NCBI GenBank assembly: GCA_934511465.1
Contig: CAKSWG010000014.1
Location: forward strand, 1 to 50,686
Direction: 5' to 3'
DNA length: 50,686 nt
From: an uncultured Faecalibacterium sp.
Lineage (GTDB): Bacteria > Bacillota > Clostridia > Oscillospirales > Ruminococcaceae
Part shown: positions 15,246 through 22,730 of the stretch, piece after piece
How the letters are laid out: the number at the start of each line of letters is the position of its first letter
Position numbering within the stretch: the stretch's first letter is position 1
Made by a program: the position numbers and the translations under genes
The notes under the pieces: generated by a model
What the model saw: the letters and a program-made list of their open reading frames with translations, nothing else
Database searches by the model: none
Told to the model about the DNA's origin: nothing

Positions 15246-16136
15246 ATGCAATATAAGATTCTGGCAAGTGATTACGATAATACGCTGGTGCCCTTTGGCG
15301 AGGGCAGGCCGCGGCAGAAGGTGGTAAAGGCCGTCAAAAAGATGCAGGCCGCAGGCGGCAAGTTCGTGCTCAGCACCGGCCGGGCCTATCCGTGTATCAG
15401 CCTTAAGAGCCAGCTGGGCGGCATCCGGTTCGACTACGCCATCACCTGCAACGGCGCCTGCGTGGTGGACCGCGAGGGCCGCATCGTGGCGGAGCACCCG
15501 CTCACCGCCGAGGAGATGTATGCGCTGGTGGATTTCTGCGAGGACTACAATTACCCCTTGCAGTTCAACTTCAAAGACGCCTGCTACGCCTACTGCGAGT
15601 ACGAGTACCTGCACAAGGGCTACCGGCAGATGAACAGCGTCGGGCTGGACTGTGTGGACGGCGAAGATCAGGACCGCCACCTCATCGATATGCCCCACGC
15701 CGCCTTTGCGGTCCTGCCGCCGGAGCGGGTGGCGGACTTTAACGCCAAGTACGGCCACTTGGGCCTGCACTGGATGATGGTGGGCGCACCCAACGCCGAC
15801 GGCTACTGCTACTACGACATCGTGCGCGGCGGCATTGATAAGGGCATCGGCCTTGCGGACCTGTGTGCGCAGATGGGCCTGACACTGGCCGACGCTGCTG
15901 CCGCAGGCGATTCTGCCAACGATGTGGGCATGCTGAAAGCAGCCGGCCTTGGCTGCTGCATGGCCAACGGCACACCGGACGCAAAAGCCGCTGCCGACCG
16001 CATCATTGGTGATGTGCGGGAGGACGGCCTTGCGGAGCTGATCGAAGAGCTGTGGTTCGAGGGCCCCGCAGCGGTGCCCTCGGGCCGGGAGCTTGGCTCT
16101 GCATGGGGCAACATTGAAAGTGCAGGCGGAAAATGA
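15246..16136 (+). CDS. Cof-type HAD-IIB family hydrolase
   Basis: 296 residues. Motif I SDYDNTLVPF (nucleophile Asp at residue 9; note DYDNT rather than the commoner DxDGT), motif II LSTGRAY, a cap domain of about residues 80-195, motif III with DKGIGLADLC, and motif IV AGDSANDVGMLKAAG. Members dephosphorylate sugar phosphates, pyridoxal phosphate or flavin nucleotides in the cytoplasm; substrate cannot be read from sequence. Start at 15246 follows GGGGAGAAAAGA. The next gene overlaps its stop (ATGA), so the two are coupled. Confidence 0.9.
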   Translation: MQYKILASDYDNTLVPFGEGRPRQKVVKAVKKMQAAGGKFVLSTGRAYPCISLKSQLGGIRFDYAITCNGACVVDREGRIVAEHPLTAEEMYALVDFCEDYNYPLQFNFKDACYAYCEYEYLHKGYRQMNSVGLDCVDGEDQDRHLIDMPHAAFAVLPPERVADFNAKYGHLGLHWMMVGAPNADGYCYYDIVRGGIDKGIGLADLCAQMGLTLADAAAAGDSANDVGMLKAAGLGCCMANGTPDAKAAADRIIGDVREDGLAELIEELWFEGPAAVPSGRELGSAWGNIESAGGK

Positions 16137-16621
16137 GCTTTGAGCCGGTGTATAATGAACACAGCCGGGCGCTGATCTTAGGCACATGGCCCAGCCCCAA
16201 AAGCCGTGAGATGGCCTTTTACTACGGCCATCCGCAGAACCGCTTCTGGCCCATGCTAGCCGCACTGACCGGGGAGCAGACGCCCGCGCGGGAGGATATC
16301 GCGGCCAAAAAGCAGATCATCCTGCGCCACGGGCTGGCTTTGTGGGATACGCTGGCAAGCTGTACCATCACCGGTGCATCAGATGCTTCCATCAAGGATG
16401 TGGTGCCCAATGATATCGCTGCGCTGCTGGCAAAGGCACCCATTGAGGCGGTGTTCTGCAACGGTGCCACAGCATACCGTATCTATACAAAGTATCTGCT
16501 GCCGGTGTCCGGCATTGAAGCTGTCAAGCTGCCCAGCACCAGCCCGGCAAACGCGGCCTGCCGGCCGGAAAAACTGCGCGCAGTCTGGGGCGAAGCGCTG
16601 GGGCCGTGGATTTCCAATTGA
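16133..16621 (+). CDS. DNA-deoxyinosine/uracil glycosylase (UDG superfamily)
   Basis: 162 residues, typical for the single-domain hypoxanthine-DNA glycosylase branch (family 6) of the uracil-DNA glycosylase fold. The active-site motif is LILGTWPSPKSR with YYGHPQNRFWPML following, and the second DNA-intercalating motif is LPSTSPANA near the C-terminus. These enzymes remove deaminated purine (hypoxanthine) or uracil from DNA at the start of base-excision repair. Its start overlaps the preceding HAD gene by 4 bases. Related Mug-type G:T/U glycosylases are the main alternative. Confidence 0.88.
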   Translation: MSFEPVYNEHSRALILGTWPSPKSREMAFYYGHPQNRFWPMLAALTGEQTPAREDIAAKKQIILRHGLALWDTLASCTITGASDASIKDVVPNDIAALLAKAPIEAVFCNGATAYRIYTKYLLPVSGIEAVKLPSTSPANAACRPEKLRAVWGEALGPWISN

Positions 16622-16651
16622 TTGCAAGGTTGTAAATTATCCGTGAAGCCC

Positions 16652-16679
16652 TTGCGTTTTTTGCCGGGTGCGGTATCAT
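16652..16679 (+). promoter_or_regulatory. Promoter of the xpaC-telA-lemA-TPM operon
   Basis: TTGCGT and TATCAT with a 16-base spacer, 42 bases before the xpaC-like start. Confidence 0.6.
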
Positions 16680-16720
16680 GGAAAGCAGAAGGGGAAACTC
16701 CCCGGACAAGGAGAAGAAAC

Positions 16721-17344
16721 ATGAGCAAGATCATCCGCACCAAAAAGCCCAGTGTTCTGCCGTTTTATGCCATGGCACTGGTCTTTCTGGTATTGTGCGC
16801 AGTGCTGCCGGTGTATAAGCTGTGGGCGCTGCTGGCGGCGCTGGGCGGTGCCCTTGTGGCCTTTGGTGCGGCGCAGAAGGTCTGCCCGCCCCGGGTGGTG
16901 GAGCACGAGGTGCCCTTCCACACCGGCGTGGAGGATGTGGACCAGATGCTGGCCGACATCCAGAAGCAGCTGGACACCCTGCACGCGCTGAACGAAGCGC
17001 TGCCGGAGCCGCAGCTCTCCGCCGCCATGACCCGTATGGAAAAGGCGGGCCGCTCCATTGTGGAAGCGGTGGAGGCAAACCCGGAAAAGGCAAAGCAGGT
17101 GCGCCGGTTTGCAAACTATTACCTGCCGGATGCGGTAAATGTTTTGCAGCAGTACGCAAAGCTTGCAAAGCAGGGCGTGCGCGGCGAGAACGCCGCCGCC
17201 ATCCGCACCGAGGTGGAGCACAATGCAGCTTCCATCGCCACTGCGTTTGAAAACCAGCTGGATGCCCTGTACGCCGCCGAAAGCATGGACCTGTCCGCAG
17301 ACATTGCGGTGCTGCAAAACATGCTCAAAGGGCAGGGATTGTAA
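16721..17344 (+). CDS. XpaC family protein (5-bromo-4-chloroindolyl phosphate hydrolysis family)
   Basis: 207 residues. Two adjoining hydrophobic segments near the N-terminus (about 14-33 and 36-52), then a long helical cytoplasmic domain with GVEDVDQMLADIQKQLDTLH and a predicted coiled-coil. This matches the XpaC family, named for a Bacillus gene whose loss affects hydrolysis of a chromogenic phosphate; the true biochemical role is unknown. XpaC genes are repeatedly found next to telA, as here (28-base gap). ATG 16721 has AAGGAGAAG upstream. Confidence 0.88.
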   Translation: MSKIIRTKKPSVLPFYAMALVFLVLCAVLPVYKLWALLAALGGALVAFGAAQKVCPPRVVEHEVPFHTGVEDVDQMLADIQKQLDTLHALNEALPEPQLSAAMTRMEKAGRSIVEAVEANPEKAKQVRRFANYYLPDAVNVLQQYAKLAKQGVRGENAAAIRTEVEHNAASIATAFENQLDALYAAESMDLSADIAVLQNMLKGQGL

Positions 17345-17372
17345 TTGGTATTTGGAAAGGAAGGAATCTCTT

Positions 17373-18527
17373 ATGGCAGATAATACGTTCAACTTTGACC
17401 TCGATGCCCCCGCTGTGCCCACCCTGACGCTGGACCCCGCTCCGGCAGCGGAAGAAAAGGCCGCGCCTGTCCAGCAGGAAGCTCCCGCTCCGGAGGCACA
17501 GGTGAACCTGACCCCGGAGGAGCAGGCCATGGTGGACCAGTTTGCAGAGAAGATCGATATCACCAACAGCCAGCAGGTGCTGCAATACGGCTCTGCCTGC
17601 CAGAAGAAGATCGGTGACTTTTCGGAAGCCGCGCTCTCCAAGGTGGCAACGAAGGATCTGGGCGAAGTGGGTGACATGATCACCAGCCTGATCGGCGAGC
17701 TGAAGAGCTTTGACGCCGGCGAGGAAGAGAAAAAGGGCATCCTTGGCTTCTTCAAGAAGAAGGGCGACCAGCTGGACGCCATGAAGATGAAGTACAACAA
17801 GGCCGAGACCAACGTGGAAAAGATCCAGTCCATGCTGGAGGGCCATCAGGTGCAGCTGCTCAAGGACATCGCCATGCTGGATAAGATGTACGAGTTGAAC
17901 ATGGCTTACTTCAAAGAGCTGAGCATGTATATTCTGGCCGGCAAAAAGAAGCTGGCCGATGTGCGCGCAAACGAATTGCAGCAGGCCATGGACAAGGCCA
18001 AGGCTTCCGGCCTGCCGGAGGATGCACAGGCTGCCCGTGATCTGGCCGACCAGTGCGAGCGGTTTGAGAAAAAGCTCTACGATCTGGAGCTTACCCGCAA
18101 CATCAGCCTGCAAATGGGCCCGCAGATCCGCCTGTTGCAGAACAACGACACCATGATGGCAGAAAAGATCCAGTCCACCATCGTCAACACCATCCCGCTG
18201 TGGAAGAACCAGATGGTGCTGGCACTGGGTCTGGCCCACAGCCAGCAGGCCATGCAGGCCGAGCGTGCCGTCACCGATATGACCAACGACCTGCTCAAGA
18301 AGAACGCCGAGGCCCTGAAGATGGGCACCATCGAGACCGCCAAGGAAAGCCAGCGCGGCGTAGTGGACATCGAGACCTTGCAGCAGACCAACAAGAGCCT
18401 GATCGAGACGCTGGACGAGCTGAACAAGATCCAGAGCGAGGGCCGCGCAAAGCGTGCCGCCGCCGAGCAGGAGCTGAACCGCATCGAGGACGAACTGAAA
18501 GCAAAAATGATGGAGATCCGGAGCTGA
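17373..18527 (+). CDS. telA: TelA family toxic-anion resistance protein
   Basis: 384 residues, almost entirely alpha-helical and soluble, after an acidic Pro/Ala-rich N-terminal tail (to about residue 45). Family marks include GILGFFKKKGDQLD, YNKAETNVEKI, LELTRNISLQMGPQIRLLQ, IPLWKNQMVLALGL and the C-terminal ETLQQTNKSLIETLDEL. TelA proteins are associated with tellurite, bacteriocin and envelope-stress tolerance; mechanism unresolved. Start ATG 17373 follows AAAGGAAGGAA. It lies between xpaC and a LemA-like gene (1-base gap), a classic arrangement. Confidence 0.95.
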   Translation: MADNTFNFDLDAPAVPTLTLDPAPAAEEKAAPVQQEAPAPEAQVNLTPEEQAMVDQFAEKIDITNSQQVLQYGSACQKKIGDFSEAALSKVATKDLGEVGDMITSLIGELKSFDAGEEEKKGILGFFKKKGDQLDAMKMKYNKAETNVEKIQSMLEGHQVQLLKDIAMLDKMYELNMAYFKELSMYILAGKKKLADVRANELQQAMDKAKASGLPEDAQAARDLADQCERFEKKLYDLELTRNISLQMGPQIRLLQNNDTMMAEKIQSTIVNTIPLWKNQMVLALGLAHSQQAMQAERAVTDMTNDLLKKNAEALKMGTIETAKESQRGVVDIETLQQTNKSLIETLDELNKIQSEGRAKRAAAEQELNRIEDELKAKMMEIRS

Positions 18528-18528
18528 A

Positions 18529-19287
18529 ATGGCAAACGCAGATTTTTCGCAAAAACAGAACAGCACTCCCGGCGGCTTTGACGCGGGCAGCTACCGCGAA
18601 CAAAAGCAGCCGGAGCAGGCTGTGCCGCTGACCCCTTTGCAGCAGAAGCTGGCAGGGCTGGAAGCAAAGCTGCCTGCCGCCCTTTCCACCCGGGCGGCGG
18701 CGCTGGCCCTGAGCGTGGTGGTGATGCTGGCGGCCTTTTTGGGCTTTGGCAGCGCCAAGCTGCGCAGCCGGTACAACGAAGCCCGCAAATGGTACACGGT
18801 GGGCGTGGCGGCAGACAACGGTTACAACCTCAGCGAGGAGCTGACCACCCGCATGAACACGGCAGCGAACATCATCACCACCGCCGGCAACACGCTGGGA
18901 ACTGACAGCGCTGAGGTGCAGGCTGCGCAGACCGCGCTGAACGACTTCTCGGCCTGTCTGGAAGCGGTGAAAAGCGGCGGCAAAGCGCAGGCACTGACCT
19001 CGCTGCCCTATTATCAGGGCAGCACGATGCACGCACTGTATCAGGCCAACGAGGTGCTGGGTTCGCGAATCGACCAGCTCTACGCAAAATTGCAGGAGCA
19101 GGCCGCAGACCCCATGAAGATGGGCGCAGTGCAGGGCCAGTATGGCCAGTTCAACAGCGCGGCCACCATCATTGGCACCCTGCAATACAACAATGCCGTC
19201 TACGATTACCAGAAAGAGACCGGCGGCTTCCCGGCCAGTGTGCTGGGCGGCATCGCCGGTGTAAAGGAGGTTGAACCCTTCGCATGA
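18529..19287 (+). CDS. LemA-like membrane protein
   Basis: 252 residues. A soluble N-terminal tail of about 55 residues precedes a single transmembrane segment (about 57-76: AALALSVVVMLAAFLGFGSA), after which a long helical domain (RSRYNEARKWYTVGV, then QAAQTALNDFSACLEAV) faces outside. LemA proteins have an N-terminal membrane anchor and a four-helix domain; this one has a longer N-terminal tail than usual and is divergent, so the assignment rests on layout and neighbours as well as sequence. The next gene, a TPM-domain protein, overlaps its stop (ATGA); LemA-TPM pairs are a widespread combination. Confidence 0.78.
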   Translation: MANADFSQKQNSTPGGFDAGSYREQKQPEQAVPLTPLQQKLAGLEAKLPAALSTRAAALALSVVVMLAAFLGFGSAKLRSRYNEARKWYTVGVAADNGYNLSEELTTRMNTAANIITTAGNTLGTDSAEVQAAQTALNDFSACLEAVKSGGKAQALTSLPYYQGSTMHALYQANEVLGSRIDQLYAKLQEQAADPMKMGAVQGQYGQFNSAATIIGTLQYNNAVYDYQKETGGFPASVLGGIAGVKEVEPFA

Positions 19288-20333
19288 AAAATTTTGCAAA
19301 GCGCGTAAGCGCCTTGGTGCTGGCCCTTGTGGTAAGCGCAGCGGTGCTGTGCCCGGCAGCTTTTGCCGCCGCCAGTCTGCCGGACCTGCCCAAAGATCAG
19401 TGTGTGGTGGACGACGCCAACATCCTGAGCGCCAGCACCACCCAGACCATCGTTGACCTGAACAACCAGTTGCAGTCCAGCTGCGACGGCGCACAGATCG
19501 GTGTGCTGACGGTGGATTACACCGGCAACTATTCCACCGAGGATTACGCCGCGCAGGCCTTCAATGCATGGGGCATCGGCTCGGCGTCCCAGAACAACGG
19601 CGTGCTGATCCTGCTGGTGATGGAGTCGCCCATCTATGAGGACGGCGACTACTACGTGACCTACGGCGACGGTTTCCGCAATACCACGCTGGAAAGTCAG
19701 GCCAGCGCCATTGCTCAGACCATGGAAAATGACTTTGCCGCCTATGACTACGACGGCGCTGTGACCACCTGTGCGCAGAATGTGGCCAGCACCATTGCAG
19801 AGATCTACGGTGTCAGCCTTTCCGGCGGCAGCTACAACAATGGCGGCTATACGGAGCCGGACGACGGCCCCACTACCTTTGAGGATGTGGTGCTGGGCAT
19901 TGTGATCCTGTTCATGTCCCTGCTGGTAATGCTGATCATCGTGCTGTTCGTGTTCCGGGTGTTCATTGCACCCATCGGCCATGCAGTGGGCTGGAACTGG
20001 GGCCCCTTCGCATGGGGCTACATGGCAGGCTCGGCCCGTCGGCGCTATCGTCCCGGCCCGCCGCCGCCTCCGGGCCCCGGCTTTGGCCCCGGATACGGCC
20101 CGGGCTATGGCCCCGGTCCCCGCAACGACCGGCCTCGTCCGCCCCGGAACAATAACCGGCGTCCGCCCCGTCCTCCCACGGGCGGCGGCTTTGGCGGCGG
20201 TTCCTTCGGCGGTTCCCGCGGCGGTGGCAGCTTTGGGGGCGGTTCCTTCGGCGGCGGAAGCTTTGGCGGCGGCTCCTTTGGCGGAATGGGCGGCGGCGGA
20301 AGCCATGGCGGCGGCGGTGGCCGCGGACGGTAA
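19284..20333 (+). CDS. TPM-domain (YgcG-like) secreted/membrane protein with Gly-rich tail
   Basis: 349 residues: signal peptide (to about residue 29, ending CPAAFA), TPM domain (residues ~33-172; VVDDANILS, IGVLTVDYTGN, NNGVLILLV, YYVTYGDG), one transmembrane segment (about 200-223), then a Pro/Gly/Arg region (PGPPPPPGPGFGPGYGP) and a final GGGSFGG repeat tail. The TPM fold occurs in photosystem II repair proteins and in bacterial YgcG-type partners of LemA; a role in membrane-protein or envelope quality control is suggested but not proven. The Gly-rich tail is low-complexity and may vary in length between strains. Last gene of the operon. Confidence 0.9.
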   Translation: MKNFAKRVSALVLALVVSAAVLCPAAFAAASLPDLPKDQCVVDDANILSASTTQTIVDLNNQLQSSCDGAQIGVLTVDYTGNYSTEDYAAQAFNAWGIGSASQNNGVLILLVMESPIYEDGDYYVTYGDGFRNTTLESQASAIAQTMENDFAAYDYDGAVTTCAQNVASTIAEIYGVSLSGGSYNNGGYTEPDDGPTTFEDVVLGIVILFMSLLVMLIIVLFVFRVFIAPIGHAVGWNWGPFAWGYMAGSARRRYRPGPPPPPGPGFGPGYGPGYGPGPRNDRPRPPRNNNRRPPRPPTGGGFGGGSFGGSRGGGSFGGGSFGGGSFGGGSFGGMGGGGSHGGGGGRGR

Positions 20334-20427
20334 TGCCGCTGTGCGGCAATGATGTGCTGACGCAATGATGTTTGCGCTATAGCGCAAAATGATGTGCCTG
20401 CGCAATGATGTGCCGCTGCGCGGCAAT
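20334..20427 (+). repeat. Array of variable palindromes separated by ATGATG (array 1)
   Basis: Directly after the TPM stop codon: TGCCGCTGTGCGGCA, TGCTGACGCA, TTTGCGCTATAGCGCAAA (perfect 18-bp palindrome), TGCCTGCGCA and TGCCGCTGCGCGGCA, each separated by ATGATG. Every palindrome starts with T and ends with A, but the arms differ and change together, so pairing is kept while sequence varies. A second, larger array lies between ilvC and ilvD. No transposase or protein-coding potential. Confidence 0.85.
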
Positions 20428-20437
20428 GGCGGGGGAC

Positions 20438-20580
20438 GGACGATTTAAAATGCCCTCCGCGTTGCTTTGGGCAGTTTCAGCGGAAAAATTATTTCAATAG
20501 AGCAATGCCGGGCGGTCTGCGGACCGCCCGGCATTGCATTTTCACGGGAAGAGGTTTGGACGGCAAGCAGCAGCTGCTGT
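20438..20580 (+). repeat. Dispersed element family copy B with hairpin module
   Basis: GGACGATTTAAAATGCCC, CGCGTTGCTTTGGGCAG and TTTCAGCGGAAA match the left end of the other copies; TTTTCACGGGAAGAGG follows the hairpin. The hairpin at 20502-20537 has a perfect 16-bp stem starting GCAAT and ending ATTGC with a TGCG loop, the same length, ends and loop as in copy C but a different stem sequence. Confidence 0.75.
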
Positions 20581-20644
20581 GCCGGTCGTGCTGGAAAACA
20601 TTGCCGCTCTCTTTTTTGCGCCTTTTATCGTGAAGGAAATTCAT

Positions 20645-20673
20645 TTGACAAAACAACTTTGCTAATCTATACT
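20645..20673 (+). promoter_or_regulatory. ilvA promoter
   Basis: Consensus TTGACA, 17-base spacer, TATACT; 51 bases before the ilvA start codon. One of the best promoter matches in the window. Confidence 0.85.
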
Positions 20674-20723
20674 GAAAACCATGCAATTACAGTAAAAATG
20701 TGTCATATAGAGGGAGAATCACC

Positions 20724-21929
20724 ATGCTGACTCTGGATAAGATCTACCATGCCGCCTTTGTGCTCAAGGATGTTGCCCGCAAGACCGACCTCATTGAGGC
20801 ACCCAAGCTCTCCAAGGACTGCCAGCTGTACCTGAAAACCGAGAATTTGCAGGCCACCGGCAGCTTCAAGGTGCGCGGCGCTTACTATAAGATCAGCCAG
20901 CTCTCCGCCGAGGAGAGCGCCAAGGGTGTGATCGCCTGCTCGGCAGGCAACCATGCGCAGGGCGTGGCGCTGGCCGCTACCCGGCGCGGCATCAAGAGCA
21001 TCGTCTGCATGCCGGACGGTGCGCCCATCATGAAGGTGGAGAACACCAAGAATCTGGGCGCAGAGGTGTGTCTGGTGCCCGGCACCTACGATGACGCCCA
21101 CGACAAGGCTGTAGAGTTGCAGGAACAGACCGGCATGACTTTCATCCACCCCTACGATGATGAGCAGGTTATCGCGGGGCAGGGAACCATCGGTCTGGAA
21201 ATTCTGGATCAGCTGCCGGATGTGGATGCGGTCGTTGTGCCGGTGGGCGGCGGCGGCCTGATCTCCGGCGTGGCCTTTGCCATCAAGAGCCTGCGCCCGG
21301 AGGTAAAGGTGTACGGCGTGCAGGCCGAGGGTGCCCCCAGCATGTACCGCAGCCTGCATGAGCACAAGTATCAGACCCTGAAAGCGGCCTCCACCTTTGC
21401 GGACGGCATTCAGGTCAAGACCCCCGGCGAGCTGACCTACCAGATCTGCGAGCAGTATGTGGATGATATCGTCACCGTGACCGAGGACGAGACCGCTGCC
21501 GCCATCCTCTCCCTGATGGAGAACCAGAAGCTGGTGGCCGAAGGCGCCGGTGCGGTGCCGGTGGCAGCAGTGCTGTTCCACAAACTGCCCATCGAGGGCA
21601 AAAAGGTGGCCTGTGTCGTCTCCGGCGGCAACATCGATGTGAATATCCTGAACCGTGTGATCACCCGCGGCTTGGTGATGAGCGGCCGCAAGGCCAACAT
21701 GACCATCGCGCTGGAGGACAAGCCCGGCCAGCTGAAGCGTGTGGCCGAGATCGTTTCCCGCTGCGGCAGCAATGTGGTGTCGGTGCAGCACGATGGCTCC
21801 GACCCCAATATGCCCATTTCCAGCTGCTTCCTCAAGCTGACCCTTGAGACCCGCGATGCAGCGCAGATCGAACAGATCCGCGCAGAACTTGCAAAAGAGG
21901 GTTTCCAGCTGGTGAGCGAAAGAGTATAA
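20724..21929 (+). CDS. ilvA: Threonine ammonia-lyase (threonine dehydratase), biosynthetic with ACT domain
   Basis: 401 residues. PLP enzyme of the fold-II class: the Schiff-base lysine is in ATGSFKVRGAYYK (about residue 50), the phosphate cradle is VGGGGLISG (about 181), and SAGNHAQGVA binds the substrate carboxylate. Residues ~325-401 form an ACT regulatory domain (MTIALEDKPGQLKRVAEIV). It converts threonine to 2-oxobutyrate, the isoleucine precursor used by IlvB/N, which are encoded 3.6 kb away. The 401-residue, single-ACT form is shared by catabolic-type Clostridial enzymes, so a degradative role is possible. Start ATG 20724 has AGGGAGAATC. Confidence 0.94.
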   Translation: MLTLDKIYHAAFVLKDVARKTDLIEAPKLSKDCQLYLKTENLQATGSFKVRGAYYKISQLSAEESAKGVIACSAGNHAQGVALAATRRGIKSIVCMPDGAPIMKVENTKNLGAEVCLVPGTYDDAHDKAVELQEQTGMTFIHPYDDEQVIAGQGTIGLEILDQLPDVDAVVVPVGGGGLISGVAFAIKSLRPEVKVYGVQAEGAPSMYRSLHEHKYQTLKAASTFADGIQVKTPGELTYQICEQYVDDIVTVTEDETAAAILSLMENQKLVAEGAGAVPVAAVLFHKLPIEGKKVACVVSGGNIDVNILNRVITRGLVMSGRKANMTIALEDKPGQLKRVAEIVSRCGSNVVSVQHDGSDPNMPISSCFLKLTLETRDAAQIEQIRAELAKEGFQLVSERV

Positions 21930-21942
21930 TAAAGGATAATTG

Positions 21943-22222
21943 GACGATTTGGAATAGCCGACGCGTTCGCTCTGGCTATATTCAGCGGAAATTTTATTTT
22001 TATATTTGCAATCCAGAAAAGCCTGCGGGCTTTTCTGGATTGCCTTTTCACGAGAAAGGCCGCAGCCGGAACAGCATCGATCAAGATGCCGTTTCGTGTA
22101 CCGACCCCTTTGGTGAAAAATGCGTTTGGAGTGCCCCGCAGGGCACGACAAACGCAAAATACAAAGAATGATTTTCCGCTATTCATGGCCAAAGCGAACG
22201 CGTCGGCCATTTTAGATCGTGA
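21943..22222 (+). repeat. Dispersed element family copy C, complete with terminal inverted repeats
   Basis: The left end (21943-21991) and right end (22172-22222) are inverted repeats of about 48 bp, sharing GCCGACGCGTTCGCT and AGCGGAAA. Inside are two hairpins: 22008-22043, a perfect 16-bp stem with TGCG loop, and one in 22120-22156, GCGTTTG-GA-GTGCCC CGCA GGGCAC-GA-CAAACGC. About 280 bp and non-coding, it has the form of a MITE. It separates ilvA from ridA. Confidence 0.82.
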
Positions 22223-22246
22223 TCTTACAATAAAGGAGAATCTGCT

Positions 22247-22621
22247 ATGAAAGTCGTTTCTACTTCCCATGCACCCGCCGCCATCGGCCCTTACAGTCAG
22301 GCCATCGATCTGGGCAATATGGTGTTCGTCTCCGGCCAGATTCCGGTAGACCCTGCCACCGGCACCATGGCCGATACCGTGGAAGAACAGGCTGCACAGA
22401 GTCTGGCAAACCTCAAGGCCATTCTGGCGGAGGCCGGTCTTTCCATGGCAAATGTGGTCAAGACGGTCATTTTTCTGGCCGATATCAACGATTTTGCTGC
22501 GGTGAACGCCGTATACGCCAAGGCCTTTGCCGAGCCGTTCCCCGCCCGCAGCTGCGTGCAGGTGGCTGCCATCCCCAAGGGGGCCAAGCTGGAGATCGAG
22601 TGCATCGCTGTGCGCGGGTAA
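22247..22621 (+). CDS. ridA: RidA family enamine/imine deaminase
   Basis: 124 residues, full length. Family signatures APAAIGPYSQAIDLGNMVFVSGQIP at the N-terminus (split here: APAAIGPYSQAI, then VFVSGQIPVDP), NLKAILAEAGLSMANVVKTV, and the active-site region FPARSCVQVAAIPKGAKLEIE with the conserved Arg. RidA hydrolyses the reactive enamine/imine released by PLP enzymes, above all by threonine dehydratase. Finding it next after ilvA is a direct functional link: it disposes of the 2-aminocrotonate made by IlvA. Start follows AAAGGAGAATCTGCT. Confidence 0.96.
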   Translation: MKVVSTSHAPAAIGPYSQAIDLGNMVFVSGQIPVDPATGTMADTVEEQAAQSLANLKAILAEAGLSMANVVKTVIFLADINDFAAVNAVYAKAFAEPFPARSCVQVAAIPKGAKLEIECIAVRG

Positions 22622-22664
22622 AACGTTGTATAAGCCTTTCCCCCTCGGGGGAAAGCCGAAACAC

Positions 22665-22697
22665 AAAAGAGGCTGTGCCATTGGCACAGCCTCTTTT
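22665..22697. terminator. Bidirectional terminator between ridA and the SDR gene
   Basis: AAAAGAGGCTGTGCC / GGCACAGCCTCTTTT perfect stem with an ATT loop. A smaller hairpin, CTTTCCCCC TC GGGGGAAAG, lies just upstream at 22636-22655. Confidence 0.88.
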
Positions 22698-22730
22698 GCA
22701 TGGTTGAGGAAGAATGGGGGATGGTGTTGT

